Source: Hymenopellis radicata
Lineage: Eukaryota > Basidiomycota > Agaricomycetes > Agaricales > Physalacriaceae
Length of the DNA: 64,000 nt
Assembly (NCBI GenBank): GCA_015501595.1
Contig: JADNRX010000208.1
Coordinates: 32,262 to 96,261 of the forward strand
Direction: 5' to 3'
Shown here: positions 22,254 to 32,709 of the stretch, one piece after another
How the letters are laid out: the number at the start of each line of letters is the position of its first letter
How positions within the stretch are numbered: the stretch's first letter is position 1
Position numbers and translations under genes: made by a program
The notes under the pieces: model-generated
The model's database searches: none
What the model was told of the DNA's origin: nothing
The model's input: the letters and a program-made list of their open reading frames with translations, nothing else

Positions 22254-23539
22254 TTAACAGAATGGTATCAATTTCAAGAACTTGTCCCAGGGGCCTACCC
22301 TTTCAACGCGTTTGTCTGGTAAGTCCAGACTCTCTTGTTTCACAAGCAGACCGTTTAACCACTCGGCATCCTTGGAGGCTATGAAAGACTCAAGGCTGTC
22401 CAAAGATTGCGCCATTGTTGGCCGATCGGATGGATCCGTGGCAGTCATGGAAAGAAAGAGCGGCTTAAAGTCCTCTAGGCCCAACAAAGTGTCGGAGTCG
22501 TCGGACTAGGTTGATTGTAAGCGACGAATAGAAGGGCTAGAGACGACAGAAGTACCTCACAAAGTCCCAGAAAGGTAGCCCCCACGTTATATACATCTAG
22601 TGGAAATGGATTGAACGGCGCGCCGCGCGAATGCCATTCTGGAGAGGTTTTGATCTGGCAGAATGCGCCTTTCGTAAGCGCGTATTGCTTTCCTTGTGGA
22701 TAGCTTAAGGCGCCTTCAAAATCGGTAAGATAATACCGAACGGGTGTCGCCACTCGACAACGCATTATGTGTGGCGCCATTGTCTGCAGGCCATCGGTGG
22801 TACGTGGTCTGGCCCAATGATAGCCCTGAGGATAGACTTCAGTACAGTCCATCAAGAAATTCGTGGTACACGCATCTCTATGGTAGTGAGATGAGAAGGA
22901 GAATTTTCAGAAATGCGCCGCGCACCCATGAGCGATATTCTGTTCGTGCATGAAGGCCAATCCCTGACAGTCCCCAGTAAGCTACGTAACGGACAGAGAA
23001 AAAGAAATTTACTTGGAAGATCTGTCGACAAGCTTCCGCGAATTCTTTCCGACAGTGAAACTGTGGACGACTGAAGATTTGCATGAAGGGCAGGACGATG
23101 AATACATGATCGTCATTTGGGATGGGAAACGAGTCAAGTAATGGAATAGCGTGATTCTTAGGGTCTGAGGAGAGCTCGGGATTGTTAAGGTGCCTCAACA
23201 TTGCGTAGTCGGAATTCTTCGCTCGCTTGATAACTACCTTGCAACCATCCAGATGGCGGGTCGCGTCGAGCAGGAAACCTTGCTGTGGCCGATGAGAAAG
23301 AAGAATTGAGGCATATGGGCACTTACGAACGAAGCCACTTCGTCTTCGAAGTCCGTACCGAGTATGATTGACCATTTAGCTCGCGTCTTGTTCTCAGGCA
23401 GCAGGCGGGCAGGGACCCAATCAGGTTGATAACGCGGCCGAAGTAGGTATCCATGCTGTAAGAGATAGTTGTAATGCTGTACCCAGAACATCTCGGAAGG
23501 GCGTTCCTCCCTCTCACGGAGAGGATCCAACCGAGGCAT
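22254..23539 (-). CDS. Fungal protein-kinase-like protein with atypical catalytic loop
   Basis: Minus-strand gene of several exons. From the start MPRLDPLREREERPSEMFW it runs through WVPARLLPENKTRAKW, GFLLDATRHLDGCKVVIKRAK (VAIK-like Lys), HAIPLLDSFPIPNDDHVFIVLP (hinge region), GLAFMHEQNIAH, the catalytic loop read across an intron as HGDACTTNFLMD, YYLTDFEGALSY, NPFPLDVYNVGATFLGLC, DPSDRPTM, and the end LKLIPFC. The Asp residues of HxD and DFx are kept, but Arg of HRD is Gly and Gly of DFG is Glu. Such proteins are common and multicopy in Agaricomycetes; substrates are unknown. A relic of a close paralogue is at 8339-8680. The exon join at HG|D is by eye. Confidence 0.75.
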
Positions 23540-23769
23540 AGTGGAAGTGTGATGATAGTCAGAAAGGAAGAATGACCGGCAAACACCGGACTCGATCAAC
23601 CTTTCCTTTGTTCAGCCCTGCATATTGATGACTCTACATACCCCCAAAATATCTATCAATTCGGTTTGGTTTGTTTCTACGGCCTTCCATAAATATGGTC
23701 CGCCAACAGGGCGTTTGGAAGCCACTTCACCCCATCTGCCTCATAGCTGCTGATTTTTCCTGGCCAACG

Positions 23770-25088
23770 ATGACTGAGTTGTCAAACAAAGACCTCGCTC
23801 TTTCGTTATACAGCAGTCTTGCTTCCTTACAGACTGCTGTAGACCAGGACTGCACCGGCTGCTTCACACTTATTGAGAAGGGTGAATTCATGTCTGCTAC
23901 GGCCACGTAGGTTCCCATGAACCTCTACACATCTGCTATCCTGGAATGACGCCTCATTTAGAGAAATGCGAAACCTCGAGATCATGGTCAGTGACTCCAT
24001 GACGCTCAAGGGCCAAATCAAGAAGATCCTGGCAGATTTGCCCACTCTCCTAAGCAAGGGGCGCCGGGCCGTACGATCTCACAACACGACAATCGCCATT
24101 ACTCTAGCCGCCGTCGAAGCTGCATACGAAAGTCTGAAGGACCGGTACCGGGTAAGCACTTCTTTATGAGCAGATAGTTATGATCCAGATTCAACATATT
24201 CATTAGACATTGTCTGGACACGATTTTGTCCCAGATTTACCGCAAGGACAAGCACAGAGGCTGCCTCAGGCGTCCCAGCCACAAAATGTGTCGGCTAATC
24301 ACCAGAATCCAGGTTATCCTCGCTCGTCCATGCAATCCCAAGAGTCCGATATCGTGTTCCGTAGGGCATCAGATGACTCTGATACATACCAAGCGCCTCG
24401 GTACTCGATGCCTGGCAAGTACGTAGAAGTCTTGCATCAGGTTTGAATACACTCCATAACATTCTTCTGGCCCTCCGTCTCGCAGTACGTATCGCACGAC
24501 CCCCAGCAACACTTACCAGTCTCCCGCGCATTTGCATGCACCAGCAGGCCCCGGCCGCGGTTACAGCTCCCCTCATCTTCCGCTCCCCACATCTGCTGGA
24601 AGCCAACACCCTAGCATGTATTCCCAGCATACATCCCAACGACCTGCGCAGTATGCTGCAGCGTATACTGTGCCTCATCTCTGGGCCAGCTGGAAGTCCC
24701 TATGGACAACCACAAGGATATCACGGAGTTCCAGGCTTGTAAGTGTTCTGATAGACGATGTCCTTGAAGCTGCTCATATGTTGTACAGATATGCGCAGCA
24801 ACAGCCGTCTACCGCGTCCGTAGGAACAGTCTACCCTGGTCAGCCTCAGCAGCATATGTACGTCTGCTTCTGCTTTTTTGACAGTCGCGAGAGATTGATC
24901 TCCGCCAAAGGTACGGCTATGGCTCTGGGGCATATACTCCCACAAAAGCTGCAGCGTCTGCGGCTACGCTCTATAACGCCCAGCAGCAGCAGAAGTGAAT
25001 TCCTAGCTTCTGCTCTTTCTCCTGTACTGATGTCCCCAATAGTCAGCAATACTACCAGAATCCCTATTATCCGTCTGGTCAACAGTAA
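23770..25088 (+). CDS. Uncharacterised protein with helical N-terminus and Q/P/Y-rich tail
   Basis: Not recognised. The start chosen (MTELSNKDLALSLYSS) follows an ATAAATA box at about 23687; an in-frame ATG at 23695 is the alternative. Exon 1 ends near 23908 (MSATA), and a second exon (EMRNLEIMVSDSMTLKGQIKK...AAYESLKDRYR) ends near 24150. Both are helix-rich. Later exons are low in complexity: LPQGQAQRLPQASQPQN, then SAGSQHPSMYSQHTSQRPAQY, YAQQQPSTASVG, and the end QYYQNPYYPSGQQ with a stop at 25086-25088. Several introns of about 50 bp are needed; the joins in the middle (24430-24900) are uncertain. The tail composition resembles intrinsically disordered or prion-like proteins. Confidence 0.55.
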
Positions 25089-25492
25089 GTGTCGGTTAGT
25101 ACTATGTTTCCAAACTTTGCTCTAGCTCTCGTATCGCTACTTCTTATGCTTTCTGTATCACGATCCTAACGTTTCCTCGCACTGTCTTGCTTTCGTAGTG
25201 TAACAATATACATCTTTTCATGAAGGCTCGGTGCGTCTCCTCTGCAGGTCAACGTTGAAAAGAGTTCTCCCATCCCGATTTCCGTAGACAATGAAAACCG
25301 TGGGGTAGTGAAGACTTGAAAGGGAAGTACAACGTAAGTCGGATTTTCATTTCGCTTCATACGAGAATCAATTCGGGGCATGGAGTCACAAAGTGTCGGG
25401 AGACGACCAGATGCTCTTGGAAGTCGAAGGGAGAGAGTTTCTGTTTCCTCGCCACAGAGTGCAAACTGTTGTTGCGATACAGCGCGCGAGAA
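25089..25492. other. Region between convergent genes
   Basis: Presumably the 3' regions of the Q/P/Y-rich gene and of the GH53 relic. No gene seen. Confidence 0.4.
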
Positions 25493-26678
25493 CTAGCTAG
25501 AGAACATAGACATAGAAGTACGGGCCTTGCCAGAGCCGTCTACCAAAAGGTTATCTGCGCAACTCGAACCCAAGCCTGGAAGAGATAAGACCCAGAACGT
25601 CTGGCAACAATTATTCGAGAGACGTACCGGCATTTCCAATCCATCCCGGTTCCCAATATACGAAGCCGGTACCGTGAGCATCACGTCCTAAGAGAGATAA
25701 TTGCCACGTTCGGATGGCAATAGAGAGGAAGGTTTGAAGCCACCTTTCCATAAAGAGAAACTACGTTCGTCAGACTGGACTTGAGGGCGGAAAGCGTCGC
25801 GCCCGCGTCGTAGAATGGGTACATGGAGAAACCCATGACATCGACATCACCAGTGGCCAGTTGCCCAGCAATGAAGATTTGCTGGAAGAAGGATTGCACC
25901 GCGCTTTTGTTCCATCCGTTGGCGATATGGATGACAGTCTTGGTCGACGGCGACACTGTCCGCACAGCACTGACGGCCGAGTGCAATAGTTGAGAAAGCG
26001 GCGAATAGCCGTTTACAGAAATTCGGCCTGTTGGCCAGAGCATTCCATCGTTCACCTCGTTTCCGACCTAGGAGTAGAATTTTGAGTGTGAGAAGGACGG
26101 CGACCAGCAGGAGCACACACTTGAATAAAGTTAGGCGTGATGCCGGCGTCAACGAAGGTCTGAACAACGTTCAGAGTGTAACTGCCGTAGAGGCGATCAG
26201 ATGATTCAAGCATCATGAATACGTGTCGGACACATACGTGTATATCTGCGTGTTCAAGCTGGACAGAGATGTGCTCCATCCCGATGGTATGCCTTGTTTT
26301 CCGGGGTCAGCCCTTTGAGTTACATTCATCTCAGTAGAGACGCACGCAAGGGATATTCGGAACCTACATCTATGTATCACTGTAGTGGAGATCGACCATG
26401 ATGGACATGCCAGCAGCCTTGGCACGGCGAGCCAATGCTACGCCATAGTTGAGATTATAATCCGAGCTGTTGGATACCCATATCCTGATACGGGCCAAAT
26501 TCGCGCCATGGCTTGTCAAAATTGTTTCAAAGGGTTTTGTGGAGCCATCCGAGTAAGTTTGACCGCTCGCCTCCAGAATAGCCAGGGACGATATGTCGGC
26601 ACCGCGATAGGTGATCGCGAAGACGTTGGTCAAAGGAGCCAAAAGCGAGAAGAATAGCACCGCAAGGACGTTCTTCAT
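25493..26678 (-). pseudogene. GH53 arabinogalactan endo-beta-1,4-galactanase, catalytic segment deleted
   Basis: Secreted enzyme family that cuts beta-1,4-galactan side chains of pectin. The minus strand starts with a signal peptide (MKNVLAVLFFSLLAPLTNVFA), then ITYRGADISSL, RIRIWVSNSSDYNL, MSIMVDLHYSDTWADPGKQ, the acid/base block FIQVGNEVNDGMLWPTG across an intron, GDVDVMGFSMYPFYDAGATL, SSLTNVVSLYGK, and at the end GTGFVYWEPGWIGN and LGSSCADNLLVDG. Between LYGK and GTGFVYWEP the family has about 45 residues including the nucleophile Glu of V-x-E-T-x-W. Here only some 18 codons (VASNLPLYCHP...) remain, out of frame with what follows, and that Glu is missing. A TTATAA box lies about 40 bp upstream. 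Structure and promoter are otherwise whole, so the loss looks recent. Confidence 0.75.
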
Positions 26679-27370
26679 TCTGAACCTGGGTCTGAGCAAG
26701 TGAGATTCCGTTCTTTATAAGGGCACATTAACTGCAGGCCAAGATTATCCGTTGGAAACAGCGAGAAAGTCATACGAGTCTGATACGACAGATGGCAAAC
26801 ACAGAGATCATCGTACTCGTCGCCAAGTCTTATTCGTTGGCGTTGGAGGATCTTCCTCATCAGGAGACGACCTAAGCAGAAGATAGTCTGGTGATTCGCC
26901 AGGCAAGTCCAACAAGTCCCATACGGTATTTCCTCTTCGTCGCCCCGTGACATGAACGACGGGGCCGGAAGTGTATCATGTCTATTCAGGACAGGACAGG
27001 ACACGGCTTTGGCTTGACTGGCGTTGCCTCCACAAGCAATACCATCCTTACCGCCTGGTGACCCAGGATCGACGGCGCGCGCTTAAGCGTATGCTGACTT
27101 CGCCAGTGAGAAGGCATTATAGTTTTCTTTTGGTTTCAATTCAACTAAGCCTTCTGATTTAAAGAAATCGGAGGCTGTGGGAATCCGCTGGGCGCGCCTT
27201 TCGTCGTAGACGGTAACGTCCATGCCCATCTTACCGCAGGAAGGATCGCGTCTACTATGCGTGTCGTTGAACGATATTGGGCATTTAAGGTATGAGTCGG
27301 CGACCCCTGCGCTGTCGGCCGCGTCCGAGGGCCATTCAGAAAATGCGTCGACCTACGCGATGTTCAGTTG
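26679..27370. other. Intergenic stretch
   Basis: Contains the GH53 promoter. No gene recognised; the 109-codon minus frame at 26675-27004 has no family features. Confidence 0.4.
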
Positions 27371-27782
27371 TTAGGTACAATCCACGGCAGCTATACCGAA
27401 TGAACACACAAATTTCTGGTATGACTTGGCCTCCGACGCTTTTGCCATCGACTTGAGCGTCTTGATGCGCGAGGCGGGAATTTCCGCCGCCTTGTATTCC
27501 TCGAGAGTCTCTGGGTTCCATGGTAGAAAGTTGTCGAGGAAGGTTTGGACTGGCATGGACCGATATAGTGCCCACGGGTCTCCTTGACAAGCTCTGTATA
27601 TTTGTCGAACATGCTTTTGTCTTTAATAGCGCTGGCGTACACGTTATAACCGGCAACTTTCTTAGCGATGGGGGTGCTTTTGGCGGCCTGGGCCTCCAGT
27701 AGAGGGGTTGTATTAGTGGAAGTAGTTCTTCCGCTAGGAGGAGTGTCTGCGGACGACGACGCTGAGTGAGTTGACGCAAGAG
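27371..27782 (-). pseudogene. FunK1-type kinase N-terminal fragment
   Basis: The minus strand encodes SADTPPSGRTTS, TPIAKKVAGYNVYAS, then ELVKETRGHYIGP and, one base out of frame, MPVQTFLDNFLPWN. The pattern (M/T)RG-x-x-x-G-P-M-P-x-x-x-F-L-x-x-F-L-P is the usual N-terminus of FunK1 kinases, a family expanded in Agaricomycetes. A single base is missing between GP and MP (near 27560), and no kinase core follows before PAM18. It is a truncated, frameshifted fragment. Confidence 0.6.
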
Positions 27783-27923
27783 TGAATGTGAGGAGTGCGA
27801 ATCAATTATAAGGTGATGGTAGCGAAGCAATTAGTACATGTCCCACAAATACACTGCAAGGTAATGAGCAAGCGAAGTTTCATTAGGACTGTGAAACGCA
27901 CCGATAGCAAAAATAAGATAGTG

Positions 27924-28279
27924 TTACCGTCGCCCGTCCATCTTTTCGATCAGGTCCTTTGCCTCGTTGATTTTGCTCGCAAGATATGGTGAGCCGCCTC
28001 TGTCGGGGTGGTTGGCCAGCATGATATGGCGGTGGGCATCTTTCAGTTTGTTGCGCAGCAAAGGGCCGTCTCTGTCAAAGATGGGCAAATGCATGTCAAA
28101 GGAGGAACAAGGACGTACTTGAGGCCAAGGATCGCAATGGCTTCCTTTCGATCCATTTTGGCTTTGAACCCGCCCTTGACCCATTGTTCGGCTGCCCCTG
28201 CCCCAGCACGACGGAGAATCGCCCGCCCAGCGAGGGCGACGGTGATGGCGCCAATACCGAATGCTAGAGGTGTCGACAT
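27924..28279 (-). CDS. PAM18: PAM18/TIM14, J-protein of the mitochondrial import motor
   Basis: Inner-membrane J-protein that stimulates mtHsp70 at the TIM23 channel. The minus strand gives [26 protein letters not shown] (single membrane span), the linker [19 protein letters not shown], an intron of about 55 bp (GTACGT...GACAG), and the J-domain [35 protein letters not shown] with the HPD tripeptide. The end KMDGRR-stop is at 27924. About 100 residues, the normal size. The GTACGT donor is clear; the exact acceptor could shift by a residue. Confidence 0.9.
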
Positions 28280-28653
28280 GAACGACGATGATGGTCGATG
28301 GCAGGCTTTGGACGATCACGTGCAGCCTGCGCCTTGCTTGCGCTCCTGCGAATTTAACCTCACAAAATGTGATACGTGTTCAACGTTCAACACCCCCTGT
28401 CAAGATGTGTCCTCCCTTTCTGCAGATAATTCGCCATTTCTCAGAAAACGAAGACAATAATGACTGGTACATATTCTCTAACACCCGAGTATGCAGGCAT
28501 CTTACGTTCTGGATAAAGTACACGGGAAGCGCAACGAGGAACGGGTTGAAGGAAAGAAATGGCCGTGATGCATTGCACCGGGTGATTTATATAGTATTCA
28601 TTTTGAAAAGTATGACAAACAAGCAAGGTTCTCGGCTGGCGCTTCCCACATCC
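28280..28653. other. Region between PAM18 and the membrane-protein gene
   Basis: Includes the PAM18 promoter and probably the 3' untranslated part of the next minus-strand gene. No gene seen. Confidence 0.4.
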
Positions 28654-29082
28654 TCAAAGAATACCGCCAAAGACGAGTTCATATGTCTGAGGAACCCCCG
28701 CTTCTCTATTCAGTCCGCGAAGATCATATTCTGTGAACGCTCGCAACCCAATCGCCACTTTGTCAACGGTCCAATGAAGTAGTACGAGTCCGAGCCAAAT
28801 CCCGAAGGATAACGCCAAAACGACAAAGGCGAGTTCGAGTTTAAAGTGAGGAATATCACTGAGCCAAGTGCGCATGCACGAAAGGCGAGGTAGAATGACA
28901 GACGCGAGGAGTAAGGACGCGAATATGTAGATGGGAGTGAGCGTGCGATTTACACGTCTTTCGTTGATGTCTGGGTCGTTGAGGATGCGGGCAAGGACAC
29001 TTTGTGCGTGTTCAACGAGAGATCTGGAGCGCAGTTTGGACGTGGGCGAGATGGTAGAATGCTTTGTGCGAGACGTGGACAT
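28654..29082 (-). CDS. Small integral membrane protein, function unknown
   Basis: Not recognised. From the likely start MSTSRTKHSTISPTSK the 142-residue protein has a Ser/Arg-rich head, a helical stretch (LVEHAQSVLARILNDP), a first membrane span (IYIFASLLLASVILPRL), a second (LAFVVLALSFGIWLGLVLLHW) and a short tail ending FGGIL. The open frame extends upstream to 29313, but that part is Ser/Thr-rich and overlaps the 3' end of PRP11, so the internal Met is preferred. Single exon. Confidence 0.6.
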   Translation of the reverse strand: MSTSRTKHSTISPTSKLRSRSLVEHAQSVLARILNDPDINERRVNRTLTPIYIFASLLLASVILPRLSCMRTWLSDIPHFKLELAFVVLALSFGIWLGLVLLHWTVDKVAIGLRAFTEYDLRGLNREAGVPQTYELVFGGIL

Positions 29083-29182
29083 GGCAGTAGAAGATGAAAG
29101 AGTTATGATTGACAAGCACCCTTGAAAGTACTCAGGAGGATGCATAGATGTTGTACAACAAAACGGGTAGATACCATCTCTC

Positions 29183-30045
29183 TCACTGGTACGCCAAACG
29201 GAACATGAACTGGAAGCTGTACTGCTTGGTGTCAGAATCCCAGTGCGACCAGTTCCAGTAGCCAGCATCATCAGCCTCGTCCTCGATTTCCCGAGCTGGG
29301 ATGCGGAACGCAATGGTCTCGTATGGCTCGGCAGCGACCTAGAGAGCCGTCAATCACATAGAACGAACACAACAGAAATACTCACGATGAGATACTGGTA
29401 CGCCTTGTTCGGTGCCTCCCTTTTCTGCTCCCAAGCACTCATAAACCGCCTCCGAGGAAGGACACCAGGCTTGATCTGGGGGAGATGGACCTGCACCATC
29501 ATGCCCTCTTTTCCCGTATCCAAGTCGCGCACTTTCGTGACGCGGTACCCAGGCCGCCCAATCTTGAGAAAGACTTTGCGCTGGATGCTGCTCTGCGTCG
29601 GCGCAATCATCAGCTGCGTGTCTTTGGCATCGCGCGCCGCACGCCGCGCCAGGTTGGTCTGGTGCTTTTTGCCTTGGGTGTGGGCGAGGTAGGAGCCTTC
29701 ATTGGTGTGCAGCGTCAAGCAGAGTCGGCATTCGAGAGAGCCGAGATGGTTGCGCAGGATGTAAGGATCCTGGCGGCTCGGTGAGGAAATCACAATATGG
29801 AGACACGACACGCACCTTGGCCAAATCTATCGTCTCCAAAGCAAGTTTCCGCAGACGCTCACGTCGGTCGACGTTGGTCTCGGACGCGCCAGCAACACCA
29901 CCACCGCCAAACTTGGAGCCGACTCGATTCTATGTAGGTCGTTTTTAGCATTAATTGGTTGATTGGGAAAGATGGAAATTATGTACCTGGTAATCTGATA
30001 GAATTCATTAAAACTGCAAAATAACAAAGAAAAAAGCTCACCCAT
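29183..30045 (-). CDS. PRP11: Splicing factor 3A subunit 2 (SF3a66/Prp11)
   Basis: Part of the U2 snRNP SF3a complex. The N-terminus MDYQNRVGSKFGGG is built from three pieces: exon 1 is only ATGG (30042-30045), exon 2 is the 8-base microexon ATTACCAG (29987-29994), and exon 3 starts at 29929 with AATCGAGTC. Downstream are RLRKLALETIDLAKDPYILRN in parts, the U1-type C2H2 zinc finger (CRLCLTLHTNEGSYLAHTQGKKH), RKVFLKIGRPGYRVTKVRD, an intron near 29340-29390, and the end YWNWSHWDSDTKQYSFQF then FRLAYQ with a stop at 29183-29185. About 230 residues, without the long proline-rich tail of animal SF3A2, as usual in fungi. Confidence 0.92.
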
Positions 30046-30490
30046 TATGCGGAGCTATACGTGATGGAGGGAGGACACAAGGACAAGCGTCCATACGATC
30101 ATCGTCTCTGAGTCTTGTATGTATCTTGAAGAACGCGTCATTTGCTCAGCACAACTCTGAACTGTCAGCGGACCCTCCACGCAGTACCTATCCTCTCCTT
30201 CAAACACTGAACAGCTCCCAGATTTCCAAAAGATTTTAATACAAGGCGTCATCGCCGAGCTTAGCCTTCGATCGACAGTCAAGCCGCCGGCATCACAGCC
30301 CATCCGTAACAGTAACCTTCTCCTCTACTAGTACCACCACCTTGGACACGACGTCCTCTCCTTCCCCTCTGTTCTCGACTGCCATCTCATCGCCGTCTTA
30401 TCGTCTTCATTGCTCCACAGATAGACACCCGATCTGGCCAAAGATCAACCAGCCTTTGCTTCGATCTCAAGCAACCGAGTCGAATCGGCC
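30046..30490. promoter_or_regulatory. Divergent promoter region of PRP11 and HYM1/Mo25
   Basis: 445 bp between two start codons on opposite strands. The right half is strongly pyrimidine-rich on the plus strand (about 30315-30400), common upstream of fungal housekeeping genes. No TATA box is evident. Confidence 0.5.
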
Positions 30491-31769
30491 ATGAACTTTT
30501 TCAAGACCAAGCCTCGCACGCCGCCGGACCTTGTCCGTTCTCTGCGCGAGAACCTGCCAAAGTTAGACTCGGCCGCCCCAGGTGGTGATGTCCGCCGGAA
30601 GGTGCGCTTCGTTTGGCATTGTCAACATGTTGAACGACATGCTCTACTTGAACGCGTGCTAACGAATGTACTCTCTATTCTATGCAGGCCAGCGAGGAAA
30701 TATCAAAGTCTCTTCAGCAAATCAAGGCCCTCTTATACGGCGACGGTTGGTGTCTCCTCTCTGTCTTACAATCGAACCATTCTGACCATTTTGTCTGTCT
30801 TAGAAACCCCCGACACTCTCGCCCAGCTCGCACAAGAAACATACTCGTCATCTCTGCTTCTTCTTCTCATCAACGCTCTCCCACGCCTGGATTTCGAGTC
30901 CCGCAAAGACGCCGTTCAAATTCACACAGCTCTTCTGAGAAGAAGTATCGGGCAACGACTACCAACAGTTGAGCATCTAACGCAAAATCCGCAGGCTCTT
31001 TTCGCTGCTTTAGAGGGCTATGGAAATGAGGAGATAGCGCTCAACACGGGCATGGTGCTCAAAGAGATGCTAAGGCATGAAAGCCTAGCAAAGATTCTGC
31101 TCAACAGTGATCAGTGCGTGTCTCCACTGCTTCTACTCCAACACTTGACCTCACATGTGCAGATTTTATACCTTCCCAAACTACATCGAATCAACGACCT
31201 TTGGTATCTCATGTGACGCTTTCTCCAACCTCAAAGAAACCCTCACACGCCACAAACCGATGGTTGCGACATACCTAGAGACCCATTACGACCGGTTCTT
31301 CTCCTCCTTCACCACCCTCATCCTATCCAACAACTACGTCACCAAGCGCCAATCCTTAAAGTTATTGGGCGAGATCCTCCTAGACAGAGCCAATTTCAAC
31401 GTCATGACTCGTTACATCGCCAACGAGGCCAACCTCAAAATGATGATGAACCTACTCCGGGACAAGAGCAAAAACATCCAGTTCGAGGCGTTCCACGTGT
31501 TCAAGGTCAGTCCTTTCTATCAACGTTTCAAACGTGTCTGATAGACCCTTCTAGGTGTTCGTGGCCAACCCGAAGAAACCCCCTCAGATCGAAACCATTT
31601 TGAGGCGAAATAAAGACAAGTTGCTCTCTTTCCTCAAGAACTTCCATAACGATAAGGATGGTAAGTGGTAATCACTGTTGGCCATGCTCGTTCGTATTCT
31701 GACGGTGAAATAGACGAACAATTTAGCGATGAGAAACAGTTTCTTATCGTTCAGATACAGAACCTATAA
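30491..31769 (+). CDS. HYM1: Mo25/CAB39/HymA-family scaffold protein
   Basis: Armadillo-like scaffold that activates Ste20/Ndr-type kinases (RAM network in yeast, HymA in Aspergillus). [21 protein letters not shown] is typical of the family, followed by [153 protein letters not shown] and [18 protein letters not shown]. Five introns of about 45-85 bp interrupt the gene. The stop is at 31767-31769. Length about 330 residues, as expected. Confidence 0.95.
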
Positions 31770-32109
31770 CTTTTCTCTGCCATCAGCTGTACACTTGTCC
31801 TGCTGCCTGCCTCCATCCCATTCTTACATATAATCATTCCCATCTCTCTCGTCATTGTTGTCCTTTGCACCCATTGCTCCGTACATAATTACCCATTCTG
31901 CCCTCCTGCTTGCATACCCGCACGCCGTTATCTCATATCTGGTACGATACATATATTACTTGCAGCTTATTGACACATCCTCTGCTTGAGTGAAGTTGAC
32001 AGTAATCATGAAAGGGTATAAGTTGCATACAGCAGGAAACTGCTGTTAATCCGTTTAGGCTGAGTCATAAGCGGGACGCGAATCAAGGCAGAATGGGGCT
32101 GAAAAGGAA
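31770..32109. other. 3' region of HYM1 up to the tRNA gene
   Basis: Pyrimidine-rich, no gene seen. Confidence 0.4.
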
Positions 32110-32202
32110 GCCCTGTTGGCGTAGTGGTAGCGCGTCGCACTTGTATGCGTTCTAGTTCGGCGATACATGCGAAGGTCATTCGTTCAATCCGGGTACAGGG
32201 CA
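32110..32202 (+). tRNA. tRNA-Thr (anticodon TGT) with a 21-base intron
   Basis: Cloverleaf read by eye: acceptor GCCCTGT (32110-32116) pairs with ACAGGGC (32195-32201), discriminator A. The D-stem is GCGT with GCGC, the anticodon stem TCGCA with TGCGA, the anticodon loop C-T-TGT-A-...-A. The 21-base intron TGCGTTCTAGTTCGGCGATAC-sized insert sits after position 37, the usual place. The T-arm is ATTCG-TTCAATC-CGGGT. The mature length would be 72 nt. Confidence 0.85.
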
Positions 32203-32282
32203 TATCTATGTTTCTAGGATCACTTTTTGCATTATGCAATGTGGCGTATTTTTGTGACCTGACAAACTTCTCTTTTCAGGCC

Positions 32283-32709
32283 CTCACAACTAGGGTCGTG
32301 GAAATAACCTCGGGGGGTGGTAAATAACCGTTATTTACCTACCCTCCCAGAGGTCCAGGTTATTTACCGGTTAAAAATGGTTATTTACCTGCACGTGATA
32401 TTTTCACGTGACATCCCCGCGGCAGCAGCAGCCGTCAAGTGTTTTCAGTCTTTCCCCTCCGGATGCCACTTCCTTGGACCCATCAGAGTCAGATAGATTT
32501 TAAAGGCAAGAATAGTAATTTTTCTTGCCTCTGAATATAGTGCGGACTACCTTTTTCCGTGCGCGACACATCACGTGGATATGTCACGTGCAGGTAAATA
32601 ACCTACCTCCAACAGCTTTAGGTTACAAACCGGTAAATAACCGGTAATTTACCGGGAAACAACCTCTTGGTACTCTAACCTAGGTTGTTTCCACTACCCT
32701 ACTCACAAC
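32283..32709. mobile_element. hAT-type MITE, 411 bp, with 8-bp target duplication
   Basis: The element is 32291-32701, flanked by the exact 8-bp direct repeat CTCACAAC (32283-32290 and 32702-32709). The terminal inverted repeats are TAGGGTcGTGGAAAtAACCT on the left and TAGGGTaGTGGAAAcAACCT on the right, 18 of 20 identical. The interior is a long imperfect inverted repeat rich in GGTTATTTACC and CACGTG (32377-32415 against 32570-32610). There is no coding capacity. An 8-bp duplication and termini fitting YARNG are hallmarks of the hAT superfamily. It sits 80 bp downstream of the tRNA-Thr gene. Confidence 0.85.

Noticed and set aside
32110..32202. tRNA read without an intron
   Set aside because: Without removing 21 bases the anticodon stem TCGCA/TGCGA cannot close on a 7-base loop.
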